Shown here: positions 36,695-46,416 of the stretch, piece by piece | Layout: the number at the start of each line of letters is the position of its first letter | How positions within the stretch are numbered: position 1 is the stretch's first letter | DNA from: Achromobacter insolitus | GTDB taxonomy: Bacteria; Pseudomonadota; Gammaproteobacteria; Burkholderiales; Burkholderiaceae_B | Direction of reading: 5' to 3' | DNA: 64,000 nt | Assembly: GCF_002209555.1 (NCBI RefSeq) | Contig: NZ_NJIF01000001.1 | Location: 124,001 to 188,000, forward strand | The notes under the pieces: generated by a model | What the model saw: the letters and a program-made list of their open reading frames with translations, nothing else | Database searches by the model: none | Told to the model about the DNA's origin: nothing | Translations under genes and position numbers: made by a program

Positions 36695-36772
36695 GTTTCG
36701 TTCAGCTTTCCGTATGTTTGCCAGGCCGCGGCATGGACACGGGATTTCCCTAGGATTGCCGAAAAAAAGACG

Positions 36773-36799
36773 AAAAAAAGCCCGCCGTGGCGGGCTTGG
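36773..36799 (-). terminator. Rho-independent terminator after sucD
   Basis: Stem AAGCCCGCC / GGCGGGCTT with seven T residues on the minus strand, about 115 bp behind the sucD stop. A second T run with CGTC follows. Confidence 0.88.
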
Positions 36800-36912
36800 A
36801 GCAGGCGGATACGTGCGCTGGAAACCAGGGGTTTGGCACCAACGCCAGGGCGTCCGCCAGCAGGCCGGGCGCCGGACGCCAGAGGCGTTCGGACACCACG
36901 ACCTGATGCTTT

Positions 36913-37794
36913 TTACAGCACCGACTTGAGCAGCTTGCCCATTTCGGACGGGTTGCGCGTGGTGCGGATGCCGCAAGCTTCCATGACTTCCAGCTTGGCG
37001 TCGGCAGTGTCGGCGCCGCCGGAGATCAGGGCACCGGCGTGACCCATGCGCTTTCCGGGAGGGGCGGTAACACCAGCGATGAAGCCGACCACGGGCTTCT
37101 TCATGTTGTCCTTGGCCCACTGCGCGGCGTTGACTTCGTCCGGACCGCCGATTTCGCCGATCATGATGACGGCGTCGGTGTCGGGATCGTCATTGAACAT
37201 CTTCAGGACGTCGACGTGCTTCAGGCCGTTGATGGGGTCGCCACCGATGCCGACGGCGCTGGATTGACCCAGGCCCAGCTCGGTGACCTGCGCCACGGCT
37301 TCGTACGTCAGGGTGCCCGAACGGCTGACGATGCCGATGCGGCCCTTGCGATGGATGTGACCGGGCATGATGCCGATCTTGATTTCGTCGGGGGTGATCA
37401 GACCCGGGCAGTTCGGGCCCAGCAACAGGGTCTTGCTGCCCTTGGCCTTCATGCGGTTCTTGACTTCCAGCATGTCACGGACCGGGATGCCTTCGGTAAT
37501 GCAGATCACCAGATCCAGTTCGGCCTCGACGGCTTCCCAGATAGCGGCGGCGGCGCCGGCGGGCGGCACGTAAATGACGGAAACGGTCGCGCCGGTGTCA
37601 GCCTTGGCGTCTTTCACGGAGGCGAAAATCGGCACGCCTTCGAAGTCTTCACCGGCCTTCTTGGGGTTCACGCCGGCCACGAAGGCGGCTTTGCCGTTCG
37701 CGTACTCACGGCACATGCGGGTGTGGAACTGGCCCGTCTTACCCGTGATGCCCTGGGTGATGACCTTGGTGTCCTTGTTGATCAGAATCGACAT
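36913..37794 (-). CDS. sucD: Succinyl-CoA synthetase alpha subunit
   Basis: 293-residue subunit binding CoA and carrying the phosphorylated His of the TCA-cycle enzyme. The N-terminal CoA-binding fold ([20 protein letters not shown]) and the [20 protein letters not shown] active-site region near the end are present; the His is in [13 protein letters not shown]. It follows sucC across a 100-bp gap occupied by a family A repeat and ends before a terminator. Confidence 0.97.
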   Translation of the reverse strand: MSILINKDTKVITQGITGKTGQFHTRMCREYANGKAAFVAGVNPKKAGEDFEGVPIFASVKDAKADTGATVSVIYVPPAGAAAAIWEAVEAELDLVICITEGIPVRDMLEVKNRMKAKGSKTLLLGPNCPGLITPDEIKIGIMPGHIHRKGRIGIVSRSGTLTYEAVAQVTELGLGQSSAVGIGGDPINGLKHVDVLKMFNDDPDTDAVIMIGEIGGPDEVNAAQWAKDNMKKPVVGFIAGVTAPPGKRMGHAGALISGGADTADAKLEVMEACGIRTTRNPSEMGKLLKSVL

Positions 37795-37824
37795 TTGTGA
37801 ATCCTTGGATTTTCTTTGTACCGC

Positions 37825-37894
37825 CAGGCCGCCCCGAGGTGGAAAGCGCCCCCGTGGGGGACGGCAAGCCGAAGGGCGCGGCGTGGGGGCATAT
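37825..37894 (-). repeat. GC-rich intergenic repeat, family A single copy (sucC-sucD)
   Basis: Reading on the minus strand from the sucC stop: CCCCCACGCCGCGCCCTTCG, a CCCCCACGGGGG-type hairpin, then a GGGGCGGCC end. This matches one 76-bp unit of the array at 29464 with some substitutions, and has the same orientation relative to the preceding stop codon. Confidence 0.8.
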
Positions 37895-39055
37895 TTACTT
37901 GACGGCGGCTACGACGCGGGTGGCGGCTTCAGCCATCGTGTCGGCGCTGATGATCGGCAGACCGGAGTCAGCCAGCATCTTCTTGCCGAGTTCTTCGTTG
38001 GTGCCCTTCATGCGGACGACCAGCGGCACGTTCAGGTTGACGGCCTTGCAAGCGGCGATCACGCCTTCGGCGATGACGTCGCAGCGCATGATGCCGCCGA
38101 AGATGTTGACCAGGATGGCCTTCACGCTCTTGTTCGCGAGCATGATCTTGAAGGCTTCCGTGACCTTCTCGGCCGTGGCGCCGCCGCCAACGTCCAGGAA
38201 GTTGGCCGGCTCGCCGCCGAACAGCTTGATGGTGTCCATGGTGGCCATGGCCAGGCCGGCGCCGTTCACCAGGCAGCCGATGTTGCCGTCGAGCTGGATA
38301 TAGGCCAGGTCGAACTTGCTGGCTTCGATTTCGGCGGGATCTTCTTCGTCCAGGTCACGATAGGCGACGATTTCCGGATGACGGAAGAGCGCGTTGGAGT
38401 CGAAGTTGAACTTGGCGTCCAGGGCGATGATGTTGCCCTTGCTGTCGCGGTTCAGCGGGTTGATTTCGACCAGCGAGGCATCGGTTTCCATGTAGCAGCG
38501 ATACAGCTTCTGGAACACGTCCACGGCCTGGGCGGTGGAGTCGGCGGGCAGGCCGATCGCGTTGGCGATCTTGGTGGCTTGCTCGGCCGACAGGCCGGTC
38601 AGCGGATCGATGTACTCGGTGATGATCTTCTCGGGAGTGGAGTGCGCCACTTCCTCGATGTCCATGCCGCCTTCGCTGGAAGCGATGAAAGCGACCTTCT
38701 GGGTGGCGCGGTCGGTGACCAGCGACACGTAGTATTCCTTCTGGATGTCGGCGCCGTCTTCAATGTACAGGCGGCGGACCTTCTGGCCTTCCGGGCCGGT
38801 CTGGTGCGTGACCAGCTGCATGCCCAGGATTTCCGAGGCCAGCTTGCGCACGTCGTCCAGCGAGCGGGCCAGCTTCACGCCGCCGCCCTTGCCGCGGCCG
38901 CCCGCGTGGATTTGTGCCTTGACGACCCAAACCGGTCCACCCAGCTTTTCAGCGGCAGCCACGGCCTCGTCGACGGAAAGAGCGGGAATCCCGCGCGGCA
39001 CGGGGACGCCAAATTGCTTCAGCAGTTCCTTGCCTTGATACTCGTGGATTTTCAT
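37895..39055 (-). CDS. sucC: Succinyl-CoA synthetase beta subunit
   Basis: 386-residue ADP-forming beta subunit with an ATP-grasp domain ([32 protein letters not shown]) and a C-terminal ligase domain ([32 protein letters not shown]). It works with SucD in the TCA cycle. It starts 10 bp after the DUF2889 gene and is followed by sucD. Confidence 0.97.
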   Translation of the reverse strand: MKIHEYQGKELLKQFGVPVPRGIPALSVDEAVAAAEKLGGPVWVVKAQIHAGGRGKGGGVKLARSLDDVRKLASEILGMQLVTHQTGPEGQKVRRLYIEDGADIQKEYYVSLVTDRATQKVAFIASSEGGMDIEEVAHSTPEKIITEYIDPLTGLSAEQATKIANAIGLPADSTAQAVDVFQKLYRCYMETDASLVEINPLNRDSKGNIIALDAKFNFDSNALFRHPEIVAYRDLDEEDPAEIEASKFDLAYIQLDGNIGCLVNGAGLAMATMDTIKLFGGEPANFLDVGGGATAEKVTEAFKIMLANKSVKAILVNIFGGIMRCDVIAEGVIAACKAVNLNVPLVVRMKGTNEELGKKMLADSGLPIISADTMAEAATRVVAAVK

Positions 39056-39065
39056 GTGTTACCTG

Positions 39066-39668
39066 TCAGGACGTATGAGAAAAAGAAGGTGAATCGGAGG
39101 ACGAATCGGCCGATGCCTCAGCGCTACCCCCCGTGTACCACTTGGGATAGTGCTCAGCCACCACCGGGCCGCGGGTGCTCAGCGCATGGCAGCCGTCCAA
39201 TTGGAATGGACGCCGGTTCGGGTTGTTTTCCTGCCGCCGGCGATTGGCCATGGTCTGGACCGCCGCGGTGGGAAGCACCTGCGACAGCTCGGTCATGTGC
39301 GTACAGCCCTCCACGTGCCCGAACCGCTCTTTGACCTGCCGGCGGAACCCTTTGAGCAGGTTCATTCCGATCAGATCAGTGTAAGCCGGTTCGATGGCCA
39401 TGCAATGCTCGCCATAAGGAGCTGCGTCATAGACGGCCTGCGCCGCCACGATCGAGAAATTCTCGTCGATGGTGATGCGCAGATGCATGTGATGGATAGG
39501 TTGTCCGGCCTTGAACATCTCGCCGTCGCGCTTGGGAAAATCGTACGCCTTGACGTCGATCAGCTCGGCTTCCAGGTCCCAGAGCCCGTCTTCGCGCGCA
39601 TACGACTGCACGCGTATGGAACGCGTGTGCAATGGTTGGCGAGGATAGTCCGGCGGTGGCAAGGGCAT
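39066..39668 (-). CDS. DUF2889-domain protein
   Basis: 200-residue protein of the DUF2889 family: HTRSIRVQSYAREDGLWDLEAELIDVKAY, HHMHLRITIDENFSIVAAQA, and GCTHMTELSQVLPTAAVQTM with conserved Cys/His residues that could bind metal. The C-terminal ~25 residues are Ser-rich. Function is unknown. It ends 10 bp before sucC, so it is probably the first gene of the sucCD operon. Confidence 0.8.
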   Translation of the reverse strand: MPLPPPDYPRQPLHTRSIRVQSYAREDGLWDLEAELIDVKAYDFPKRDGEMFKAGQPIHHMHLRITIDENFSIVAAQAVYDAAPYGEHCMAIEPAYTDLIGMNLLKGFRRQVKERFGHVEGCTHMTELSQVLPTAAVQTMANRRRQENNPNRRPFQLDGCHALSTRGPVVAEHYPKWYTGGSAEASADSSSDSPSFSHTS

Positions 39669-39878
39669 GCTGGGGGCCTGCGGGGCGAAGATGCCTGCGC
39701 ATGGTGCGCGGCAACAAAACCTTCAAAGTATAGCGCAGGCAGCTCTCGATCAAGCGCCTTGTCCGCCGCCTGACGCCTCGCCGCAGGGCCCGGCCCGCAC
39801 GCGGGAAAATATGGGGCCATAGCTGGAAAACCCATTGATCCCGCCCACGCCCAGTCTGGCCCCGCCGCCACGCCGGAA

Positions 39879-42800
39879 CTACCGCTGCGTCCAGGGAGTG
39901 GCCGGACTGCCTATCCAGGCCTGGCCCGCCGGGATGGCCTCGCCCTTGAGCACCAGCGTCAACGGACCGAGACGCGCGCCCGGCTCGACCCGGGTGTCAT
40001 AGAGAATGGTGCTGCGCGGCCCCACATTGACGGCTGCGCCGATGCGGACCATGCCGATCTTCATGACCCGGTCTTCGAACAGGTGGGTTTGCGGCCCGGA
40101 CCAGGCGTGCAGCACCGCGTCGTCGCCGACCGACACGCAGTCGTATTCGGTGATGTCGGTGGTGTCCATGAAGACGCGCTTGCCGATACGCGCGCCCATG
40201 CAGCGCAGAGCCAGCGGCAGCCAGGGCGTCGCCCGCAGGAAGTTGAAGAAGTTGGGAACTGCGATGGATTCGTACAGGCTGGTGACCGCTTCGCTCTTCC
40301 ACACGAACGGCGTCCACATTGGCTCGGCACGAGGCTTGTAGCGTCCGATCAACGCCCATTTCAACGCCACCAGGAACAGAAAGGCCCCCACGCCGTACAG
40401 CACGCCGGCCAGCATCAGCTCGTCAAAGGCGGAGATAAACCCTTCGCGCGCGGCCATGGGGATGACCCTCATCACGGTCAGGTAACCCACGGCGATCACC
40501 ACGGCCAGGGGCAGGATCATCCGCAGGCCTTCGACACTGCCCCGCAGGACCTTGCGGGCCAGGCTTGGCCGGAACGTCAGATGCGCCGGAAAACCAGCCG
40601 TCTGCTCACGCGCGGGCAGCGCCAGCGGTGGATTGCCTAGCCAGGTCTGCCCGCTGGCCATGCGGGCATTGGCAGGCGCGCGGCTCTGCACGCCGATCAG
40701 CACGTCATCGGGCAACACCGATCCGTCGGGCACGTAGGCGCCGTTGCCGACGAAACTGCGGTTGCCGATGACGGTGGGACGCATCGTCATCCAGCCGCCG
40801 TCGATTTCCTCGTCGCCCAGCATGACGCCGTCGGCGATGAAGCTGTCGCGCCCCAGGGTCAACATGTCCGGCACCACGCCCATGGCGGTGGAGATTTCCG
40901 TCCCGCGCCCCACTTTCGCGCCCAGCAGCCGGTACCAGTTGCCGGCGTAGATCGACGCGTACAGGCCATGCAGCACGCTGAGGCTGGACTCCTGGATCTG
41001 GTTGGTGAGCCAGCGCCGCAGATAGATCTGCCCATAGACCGGCCACCGCCCGCTGGCCAGCCGGGGCAAGAGCGTCCAGCGCAGCAGCGCGGACACGAGC
41101 ACGGTCAGGAGCAGCAGCAAGGCGCTGGCGGGCAAGGCCAGCAGCAAGTAGCTCAGGAACGCTTCAGGCCAGGGCACTCGCGCGCCCATCAGATCCAGCC
41201 AACGCGCATCGATCCAGTCGATCAGCACAAAGCTCGGGAACACGGGCATGAAGAACAAGGCGGCGATGAGCGTGCCCCCGCCCGCGTAGGCCACGCAGTC
41301 CAGCCGGCTCCAGATTCCCTGGCGCCGGGGCCGCGGCGGCAACTCGGGCGCACGGGCCTGCGGATCATGCCGCGCCGGGGCCCCGCTCCAGATCTGGCCT
41401 GCGGGAACCCGGGCGCCTTGCGCCAGCGAAGACAGTCCGTCCAGGCGAGCGCCCTCGCCCATTGCCACATCGCCCTGCAGTACCGAATACGAGCCGATGT
41501 AGGCGTTGTCCGCCAGCGTGATCGGCGCAACGGACCACTCTCCGCCACGCACCGAAAAGTTCTCCAGGTTCACCGCGGCGCCAATGCTGACGCCGTTCCC
41601 CACCGACAGCAGGTCTGGCGCGCGCACGGAGACGCGGCTGATGGAAGCGTCGCGGCCTATGCGCGCCCCCAGCGCCCGCAGGTACCAGACCTGCAAAGGC
41701 GATCCGGCCAGCAAATGCGCAGGCGGAATGTCCATCACCCTGTCCACCAGCCACCAGCGATAAAACAACCAGCCGTAAAGGGGGTACCGCCCGGGCTTGA
41801 GCCTGCCCAGGATGCCCCATTTGCAGGCGACGGCCACTCCGAAGCTCAGCAGATTGCAGGCCAGATAGCTGGCGATGGACAGGACCACCGCGCGCCAGAC
41901 CGAATCGCCCTCATCGCCGGTCCAATAGTGATAAGTGAAGAACGGCGTCAGCCAGATCAGCATTCGCACGCCGATCAGCAGCGGCAAGGCCGCCAGCTGC
42001 GCGAGCCCGCAGCTCCAGCGGCGCCATTCGGGCGCCGCCGCCGGATCGCGGTCGGTGCCGGGGACGCCCACAGACTCCGCCGCCATCGCCAGCGCGTCCA
42101 GCCGGGCCGCCAGCGCGCCCAGCCCGGGATGCTGATAAAGCTCGTGCATGGTCAGGGCGGAGAACTGCGGATGCTTGCGCAGCGACGACACCAGGCGCGC
42201 GGCCAACAGCGAATGGCCGCCCAGGTCGCGGAAAAAGTCGCTGGCCAGCCGCAGCGGCTGCCCCGGGAACAACGGCCTCAACGCTTCGAACAAGGCGTGC
42301 TCGCCCGGCGTAGCGGGTTCGTCATCCTCTACGCAAGGTTCGGACACGGCATCGAGCTCGCGCGCCTTCAGCGCCTTGCGGTCGATCTTGCCGGAGGTCA
42401 GCCGGGGAACATCGGCCACCAGCTCGAAGCGGGCCGGGATCATGTAGGCGGGCAAGTCCGCGCTCAACGCGGCGCGCAGGGCGTGCGAGTCCAGCCTCGC
42501 CTCGCCCTCGGGCTTGAGGAAAGCCACCAACTGCTCGATTCCCGCCAGATCGCGCAGGACTACCGCCGCGGCGCCCACGCCGGGCAAGCGATACAAGGCA
42601 GCCTCGATTTCCCCGAGCTCGACGCGGAATCCACGCACCTTCACCTGATCGTCGCTGCGGCCCAGGCAATGGATCTGCCCATGCTCATCAATGCGGGCCA
42701 AGTCTCCGCTGCGATACATGCGGGTGTCGTGATCCCCCGAAGGCCGCGGATTGGCCAGGAACTTCTCGGCTGTCAGTTCGGGCCTGCCCAGATAACCGCC

Positions 42801-43850
42801 AGCCACACCGGGACCGGTGATGCACAGCTCTCCGACCTGCCCCTGCGGCAGCACCGCGCCGTCTTCGCCGCGCACCAGCATGCCGTAGTTGGGCAGCGGC
42901 GTGCCTATGGTCACAGGCTGGCCGGGCAACAGTTCGGCCAGGCTCGCGGACACCGTCGTTTCTGTGGGACCGTAGGTGTTGAACAAGCGCCGGCCGGGCG
43001 TGGCCCAGCGCGGCACCAGGAAATCCGGACAGACCTCGCCGCCCAGGTTCACGATGCGCAGCCCGGGCACATCATGCGCAAACAACGCAAGCAAGGTTGG
43101 CACCGCGTGCAGCACGGTGACTCCTTCGCGCACCAGGGCGTCCGGCAAGCCTTCCGGATCCGTGGTCAGCATCTTGGGCGCGACCCACAACGACGCGCCG
43201 ACCAGATAGCTGATCCAGATCTCTTCGAACGACATGTCGAAGGCCACCGAAAAGCCCTGGTAGACCTTGTCTTCCTGGCGCACGCCCAGCACTTCGTTCT
43301 CGCTGCGCAGGAAATGGCAAATGCTGGCGTGGCTGATGGGCACGCCCTTGGGCTTGCCGGTGGAGCCGGAGGTATAGATGACATAGGCGGGATGCTCGGG
43401 CAACAGCCCTTCGCGCCTGCGCAACACACCTTCCACGCGTTCCGACAACGCCCAGGTCGTCCAGGTTTGCATGCCGTCCAGCCTGACCTCCGCGCCCGCG
43501 ATGAGGCCGCTCGCGCCTGCGTCCTGCAGGCAGGCCAGCATGCGGTCTGGTGGAGTGTCGGATTCGAACGGCAGCCACGCCGCCCCAGCCTTGGCGATGG
43601 CCGCCTGCATCACGAGCAGGTCGGCTCCGCGCGGCAGGCACAGGCCCACAATATGCCCGGGCCGCACACCGGCCGCGATCAGGTGATGCGCGGCCAGGTC
43701 GGCGCGCTGTCCGAGCATGTCATAAGTGAGGATGTGATCCAGCCAATGAATGGCGACGGCGGCGGGACGCCGGCGGATCGTGGCTTCCAGAATATCGGGC
43801 AACGTCTCTGCACGCAGCAGGTCCGGCCGATAGAGGCCTTGGAGAATCAT
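39879..43850 (-). CDS. Pls/PosA-family nonribosomal peptide synthetase
   Basis: 1323-residue membrane-bound single-module synthetase. The adenylation domain occupies about 1-500: YTSGSTGKPKG at 159, FDMSFEEIW at 204, NTYGPTETTV at 291, GRSDDQVKVRGFRVELGEIE at 397, SGKIDRKAL at 486. The carrier domain follows with DLGGHSLL; Ser547 should hold phosphopantetheine. Six predicted membrane helices come in three pairs (about 615-680, 855-930, 1108-1165). They alternate with three left-handed beta-helix (hexapeptide) acyltransferase-like domains (about 720-825, 975-1075, 1215-1320). This A-T-(TM-C)x3 layout is that of epsilon-poly-lysine synthetase Pls and relatives, which make isopeptide-linked homopolymers. 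The amino acid used cannot be read safely. No dedicated phosphopantetheinyl transferase or hydrolase is adjacent. Confidence 0.85.
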   Translation of the reverse strand: MILQGLYRPDLLRAETLPDILEATIRRRPAAVAIHWLDHILTYDMLGQRADLAAHHLIAAGVRPGHIVGLCLPRGADLLVMQAAIAKAGAAWLPFESDTPPDRMLACLQDAGASGLIAGAEVRLDGMQTWTTWALSERVEGVLRRREGLLPEHPAYVIYTSGSTGKPKGVPISHASICHFLRSENEVLGVRQEDKVYQGFSVAFDMSFEEIWISYLVGASLWVAPKMLTTDPEGLPDALVREGVTVLHAVPTLLALFAHDVPGLRIVNLGGEVCPDFLVPRWATPGRRLFNTYGPTETTVSASLAELLPGQPVTIGTPLPNYGMLVRGEDGAVLPQGQVGELCITGPGVAGGYLGRPELTAEKFLANPRPSGDHDTRMYRSGDLARIDEHGQIHCLGRSDDQVKVRGFRVELGEIEAALYRLPGVGAAAVVLRDLAGIEQLVAFLKPEGEARLDSHALRAALSADLPAYMIPARFELVADVPRLTSGKIDRKALKARELDAVSEPCVEDDEPATPGEHALFEALRPLFPGQPLRLASDFFRDLGGHSLLAARLVSSLRKHPQFSALTMHELYQHPGLGALAARLDALAMAAESVGVPGTDRDPAAAPEWRRWSCGLAQLAALPLLIGVRMLIWLTPFFTYHYWTGDEGDSVWRAVVLSIASYLACNLLSFGVAVACKWGILGRLKPGRYPLYGWLFYRWWLVDRVMDIPPAHLLAGSPLQVWYLRALGARIGRDASISRVSVRAPDLLSVGNGVSIGAAVNLENFSVRGGEWSVAPITLADNAYIGSYSVLQGDVAMGEGARLDGLSSLAQGARVPAGQIWSGAPARHDPQARAPELPPRPRRQGIWSRLDCVAYAGGGTLIAALFFMPVFPSFVLIDWIDARWLDLMGARVPWPEAFLSYLLLALPASALLLLLTVLVSALLRWTLLPRLASGRWPVYGQIYLRRWLTNQIQESSLSVLHGLYASIYAGNWYRLLGAKVGRGTEISTAMGVVPDMLTLGRDSFIADGVMLGDEEIDGGWMTMRPTVIGNRSFVGNGAYVPDGSVLPDDVLIGVQSRAPANARMASGQTWLGNPPLALPAREQTAGFPAHLTFRPSLARKVLRGSVEGLRMILPLAVVIAVGYLTVMRVIPMAAREGFISAFDELMLAGVLYGVGAFLFLVALKWALIGRYKPRAEPMWTPFVWKSEAVTSLYESIAVPNFFNFLRATPWLPLALRCMGARIGKRVFMDTTDITEYDCVSVGDDAVLHAWSGPQTHLFEDRVMKIGMVRIGAAVNVGPRSTILYDTRVEPGARLGPLTLVLKGEAIPAGQAWIGSPATPWTQR

Positions 43851-43977
43851 AGGAACGGCAAGGATCCAGCAATGGGATTTTTGCGTATTGACCCATGCCG
43901 CAAGATTTCGTTCAAGCAGGATTGAAAAAAAAGCCCGTTCCGCCTCCCATGTTGTGGCTTGCAGTCATCAGGCCGGC

Positions 43978-46275
43978 TCAGGCCGACTGGCGCAAGGCCC
44001 GGGCAGCCTGCACCATGCCGATCAGCGCGGCTTCGGTTTCAGGCCAGGCCCGCGTCTTCAGGCCGCAGTCAGGATTGACCCACAAACGCTCCTTGGGCAG
44101 CCGGGCAGCGGCCTTTTCCATCAGGCCAACCATCCACTCCACTTCAGGCACGTTGGGCGAATGGATGTCGTACACGCCGGGGCCGATATCGTTCGGGTAA
44201 CGGAAGTCCTCGAACGCCTTGAGCAGATCCATGTTGGAACGCGACGTCTCGATCGTAATCACGTCGGCGTCCATGGCGGCGATGGATTCGATGATGTCAT
44301 TGAACTCCGAATAGCACATATGCGTGTGGATCTGCGTCTCGTCGCGCACGCCGGCGGTCGACAGGCGGAAGCAATCCACGGCCCAGTCCAGGTACGCCTG
44401 CCATTCAGCGCGACGCAGCGGCAAGCCTTCGCGGATGGCAGGCTCATCGATCTGGATGACGCTGATGCCCGCAGCCTCCAGGTCCACCACTTCGTCACGC
44501 AGCGCCAGCGCCAACTGACGGCAGGTCTGCTCGCGCGGCTGGTCATCGCGCACGAACGACCATTGCAGGATGGTGACCGGCCCGGTCAGCATGCCCTTGA
44601 CCGGCTTGTCGGTCAGAGACTGCGCATAGGACGACCAACCCACGGTCATCGGCGCGGGGCGGGCAACGTCGCCGAAAATGATGGGCGGCTTGACGCAACG
44701 CGAACCGTAGCTCTGCACCCAACCATTCTTGGTAAAGGCAAAGCCGGCCAGCAATTCGCCAAAGTATTCCACCATGTCGTTGCGTTCGGGTTCGCCATGC
44801 ACCAGCACGTCCAGGCCAACCTTTTCCTGGAAGCGGATGACTTCCTCGATTTCCTTGCGGATGGCGGTCTCGTAGGCAGAGTCCGTCAACGCGCCTGATT
44901 TCCAGTCGCGACGCAAGGCCCGTATCTCGGCGGTCTGGGGGAACGACCCGATCGTGGTGGTCGGATAGGCGGGCAGCCCCAGTTGTTCCTGCTGACGCGC
45001 GATACGGCCGGCGAACGGCGCGCGGTCACGCGATACATCGGCGGCGGCAGCCATGCGCTGGGCGACGGCAGGATTATGGATGCGGGCGGACGAACGGCGG
45101 GCGGCCAGCGCCGCGCGCTGCCTGCTCAGCCCTTCCTGCGCCCCCGCTTGCGTCGCGCCATCCAGGGCACGGCCCAACAGACTCAGTTCTTCCAGCTTTT
45201 GTGCAGCGAACGACAGCCAGCTCTTGAGTTCGGCGTCCAGATCGGTTTCATAGGCCAGGTCCACCGGCACATGCAGCAGCGAGCACGAGGGCGCCAGCCA
45301 CAGGCGATCGCCCAGTTGCTGCTTGATCGGGGTCAGCGTGGCGATGGCGGCGTCCAGATCGGTGCGCCAGATGTTGCGGCCGTTGATGACGCCGGCCGAC
45401 AGCACCTGTTCGGCGCCCAGGCCGGAAACCACTTCGGCCAACTGCTCGGGCGCGCGAACCAGGTCTACGTGCAGCCCCGCCACGGGCAGGCCCAGCGCAG
45501 TGGGCAGGTTGTCCTTCAGACCGTCGAAATAGGTCGCCACCAGCAATTTGACCGGGCTGGCGGACAGTTGCTCATAAACCTGTTTGAATGCGTCGCGCCA
45601 GGCTTGCGGCAGATCCAGCGCCAGGATGGGTTCGTCGATCTGCACCCACTGCACGCCGAGTTTGGCAAAGCGCGCCAGCACTTCTTCGTATACCGGCAGC
45701 AGCGCCGCCAGCAGTTGCAGCTTGCCCGCGTCGGCGGCGCCAGCGGCAAAGGCGTCGCCTTTGCCCAGATACAGCCAGGTCAGCGGGCCCGGCACCACAG
45801 GCTTGACGGCGTAGCCTTGTTCCTGCGCTTCCTGGACCTGTTCGAACAGCGATTCGCGCGCAATGCGGAAAGTCTGGCCCGGCACCAGTTCGGGCACGAT
45901 GTAGTGGTAGTTGGTGTCGAACCACTTGGTCATTTCGCAGGCGGCGGCCGGCTTGCCGGACGGGGCGCGGCCACGGCCCATGCGAAACAGCGTGTCCAAC
46001 GTGACGGGCTCACTATCCTTCTGGCCGAAGCGGGCCGGAACAGCACCCAGCAGCGCGGTCCATTCGAGGATCTGGTCATACCAGGCAAAGTCGCCCACCG
46101 GCACGAACTTCAAACCTGCGGCAGCCTGAAGCTTCCAGTGCTTGGCGCGCAGCTCGCGCCCGGTCCGTTCGAGTTCTTCAGCGGTCCGCTGGCCGGCCCA
46201 ATAGGCTTCGACTGCGCGCTTCAGTTCGCGCTGGGCGCCTATGCGGGGAAAACCCAAATTATGAATAGCAGTCAT
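43978..46275 (-). CDS. metE: Cobalamin-independent methionine synthase
   Basis: 765-residue enzyme transferring the methyl group of methyltetrahydrofolate to homocysteine. The N-terminal half ([20 protein letters not shown]) and catalytic half ([20 protein letters not shown]) are intact. Zinc ligands lie in [10 protein letters not shown] and in NPDCGLKTR. It is divergent from metR, with MetR-type sites between. The start at [10 protein letters not shown] is well supported. Confidence 0.97.
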   Translation of the reverse strand: MTAIHNLGFPRIGAQRELKRAVEAYWAGQRTAEELERTGRELRAKHWKLQAAAGLKFVPVGDFAWYDQILEWTALLGAVPARFGQKDSEPVTLDTLFRMGRGRAPSGKPAAACEMTKWFDTNYHYIVPELVPGQTFRIARESLFEQVQEAQEQGYAVKPVVPGPLTWLYLGKGDAFAAGAADAGKLQLLAALLPVYEEVLARFAKLGVQWVQIDEPILALDLPQAWRDAFKQVYEQLSASPVKLLVATYFDGLKDNLPTALGLPVAGLHVDLVRAPEQLAEVVSGLGAEQVLSAGVINGRNIWRTDLDAAIATLTPIKQQLGDRLWLAPSCSLLHVPVDLAYETDLDAELKSWLSFAAQKLEELSLLGRALDGATQAGAQEGLSRQRAALAARRSSARIHNPAVAQRMAAAADVSRDRAPFAGRIARQQEQLGLPAYPTTTIGSFPQTAEIRALRRDWKSGALTDSAYETAIRKEIEEVIRFQEKVGLDVLVHGEPERNDMVEYFGELLAGFAFTKNGWVQSYGSRCVKPPIIFGDVARPAPMTVGWSSYAQSLTDKPVKGMLTGPVTILQWSFVRDDQPREQTCRQLALALRDEVVDLEAAGISVIQIDEPAIREGLPLRRAEWQAYLDWAVDCFRLSTAGVRDETQIHTHMCYSEFNDIIESIAAMDADVITIETSRSNMDLLKAFEDFRYPNDIGPGVYDIHSPNVPEVEWMVGLMEKAAARLPKERLWVNPDCGLKTRAWPETEAALIGMVQAARALRQSA

Positions 46276-46292
46276 GATTTACCACCATTAGA

Positions 46293-46320
46293 CGAAATTT
46301 GTTCAAGTGAAAGCTATTCT
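46293..46320. promoter_or_regulatory. Two MetR-box-like operators in the metE-metR gap
   Basis: CGAA-N5-TTCA at 46293-46305 and TGAA-N5-TTCT at 46308-46320 each match the MetR consensus TGAA-N5-TTCA at seven of eight positions. Their centres are 15 bp apart, the usual spacing for paired LysR-type sites, just upstream of the metE start. Confidence 0.75.
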
Positions 46321-46416
46321 GAGGCCAAATCAAAATGAATCAAAATCAATGTCTACATTCATAAAATGAGTAAATCTCATACAATATGAGCTTATTCCCA
46401 ATCGGCCGCGTCCTCC

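Noticed and set aside
36558..36912. yybP-ykoY manganese riboswitch before the TerC gene
   Set aside because: The conserved GGGGAGUAG-like and CAUACUC-like segments were not found; only a generic terminator-like leader can be supported.
40968..43925. 985-codon plus-strand frame opposite the NRPS
   Set aside because: Antisense shadow; the minus-strand frame has every adenylation and carrier motif.
46276..46416. SAM or cobalamin riboswitch upstream of metE
   Set aside because: The gap is only 141 bp and AT-rich, with MetR-like boxes and no riboswitch core.
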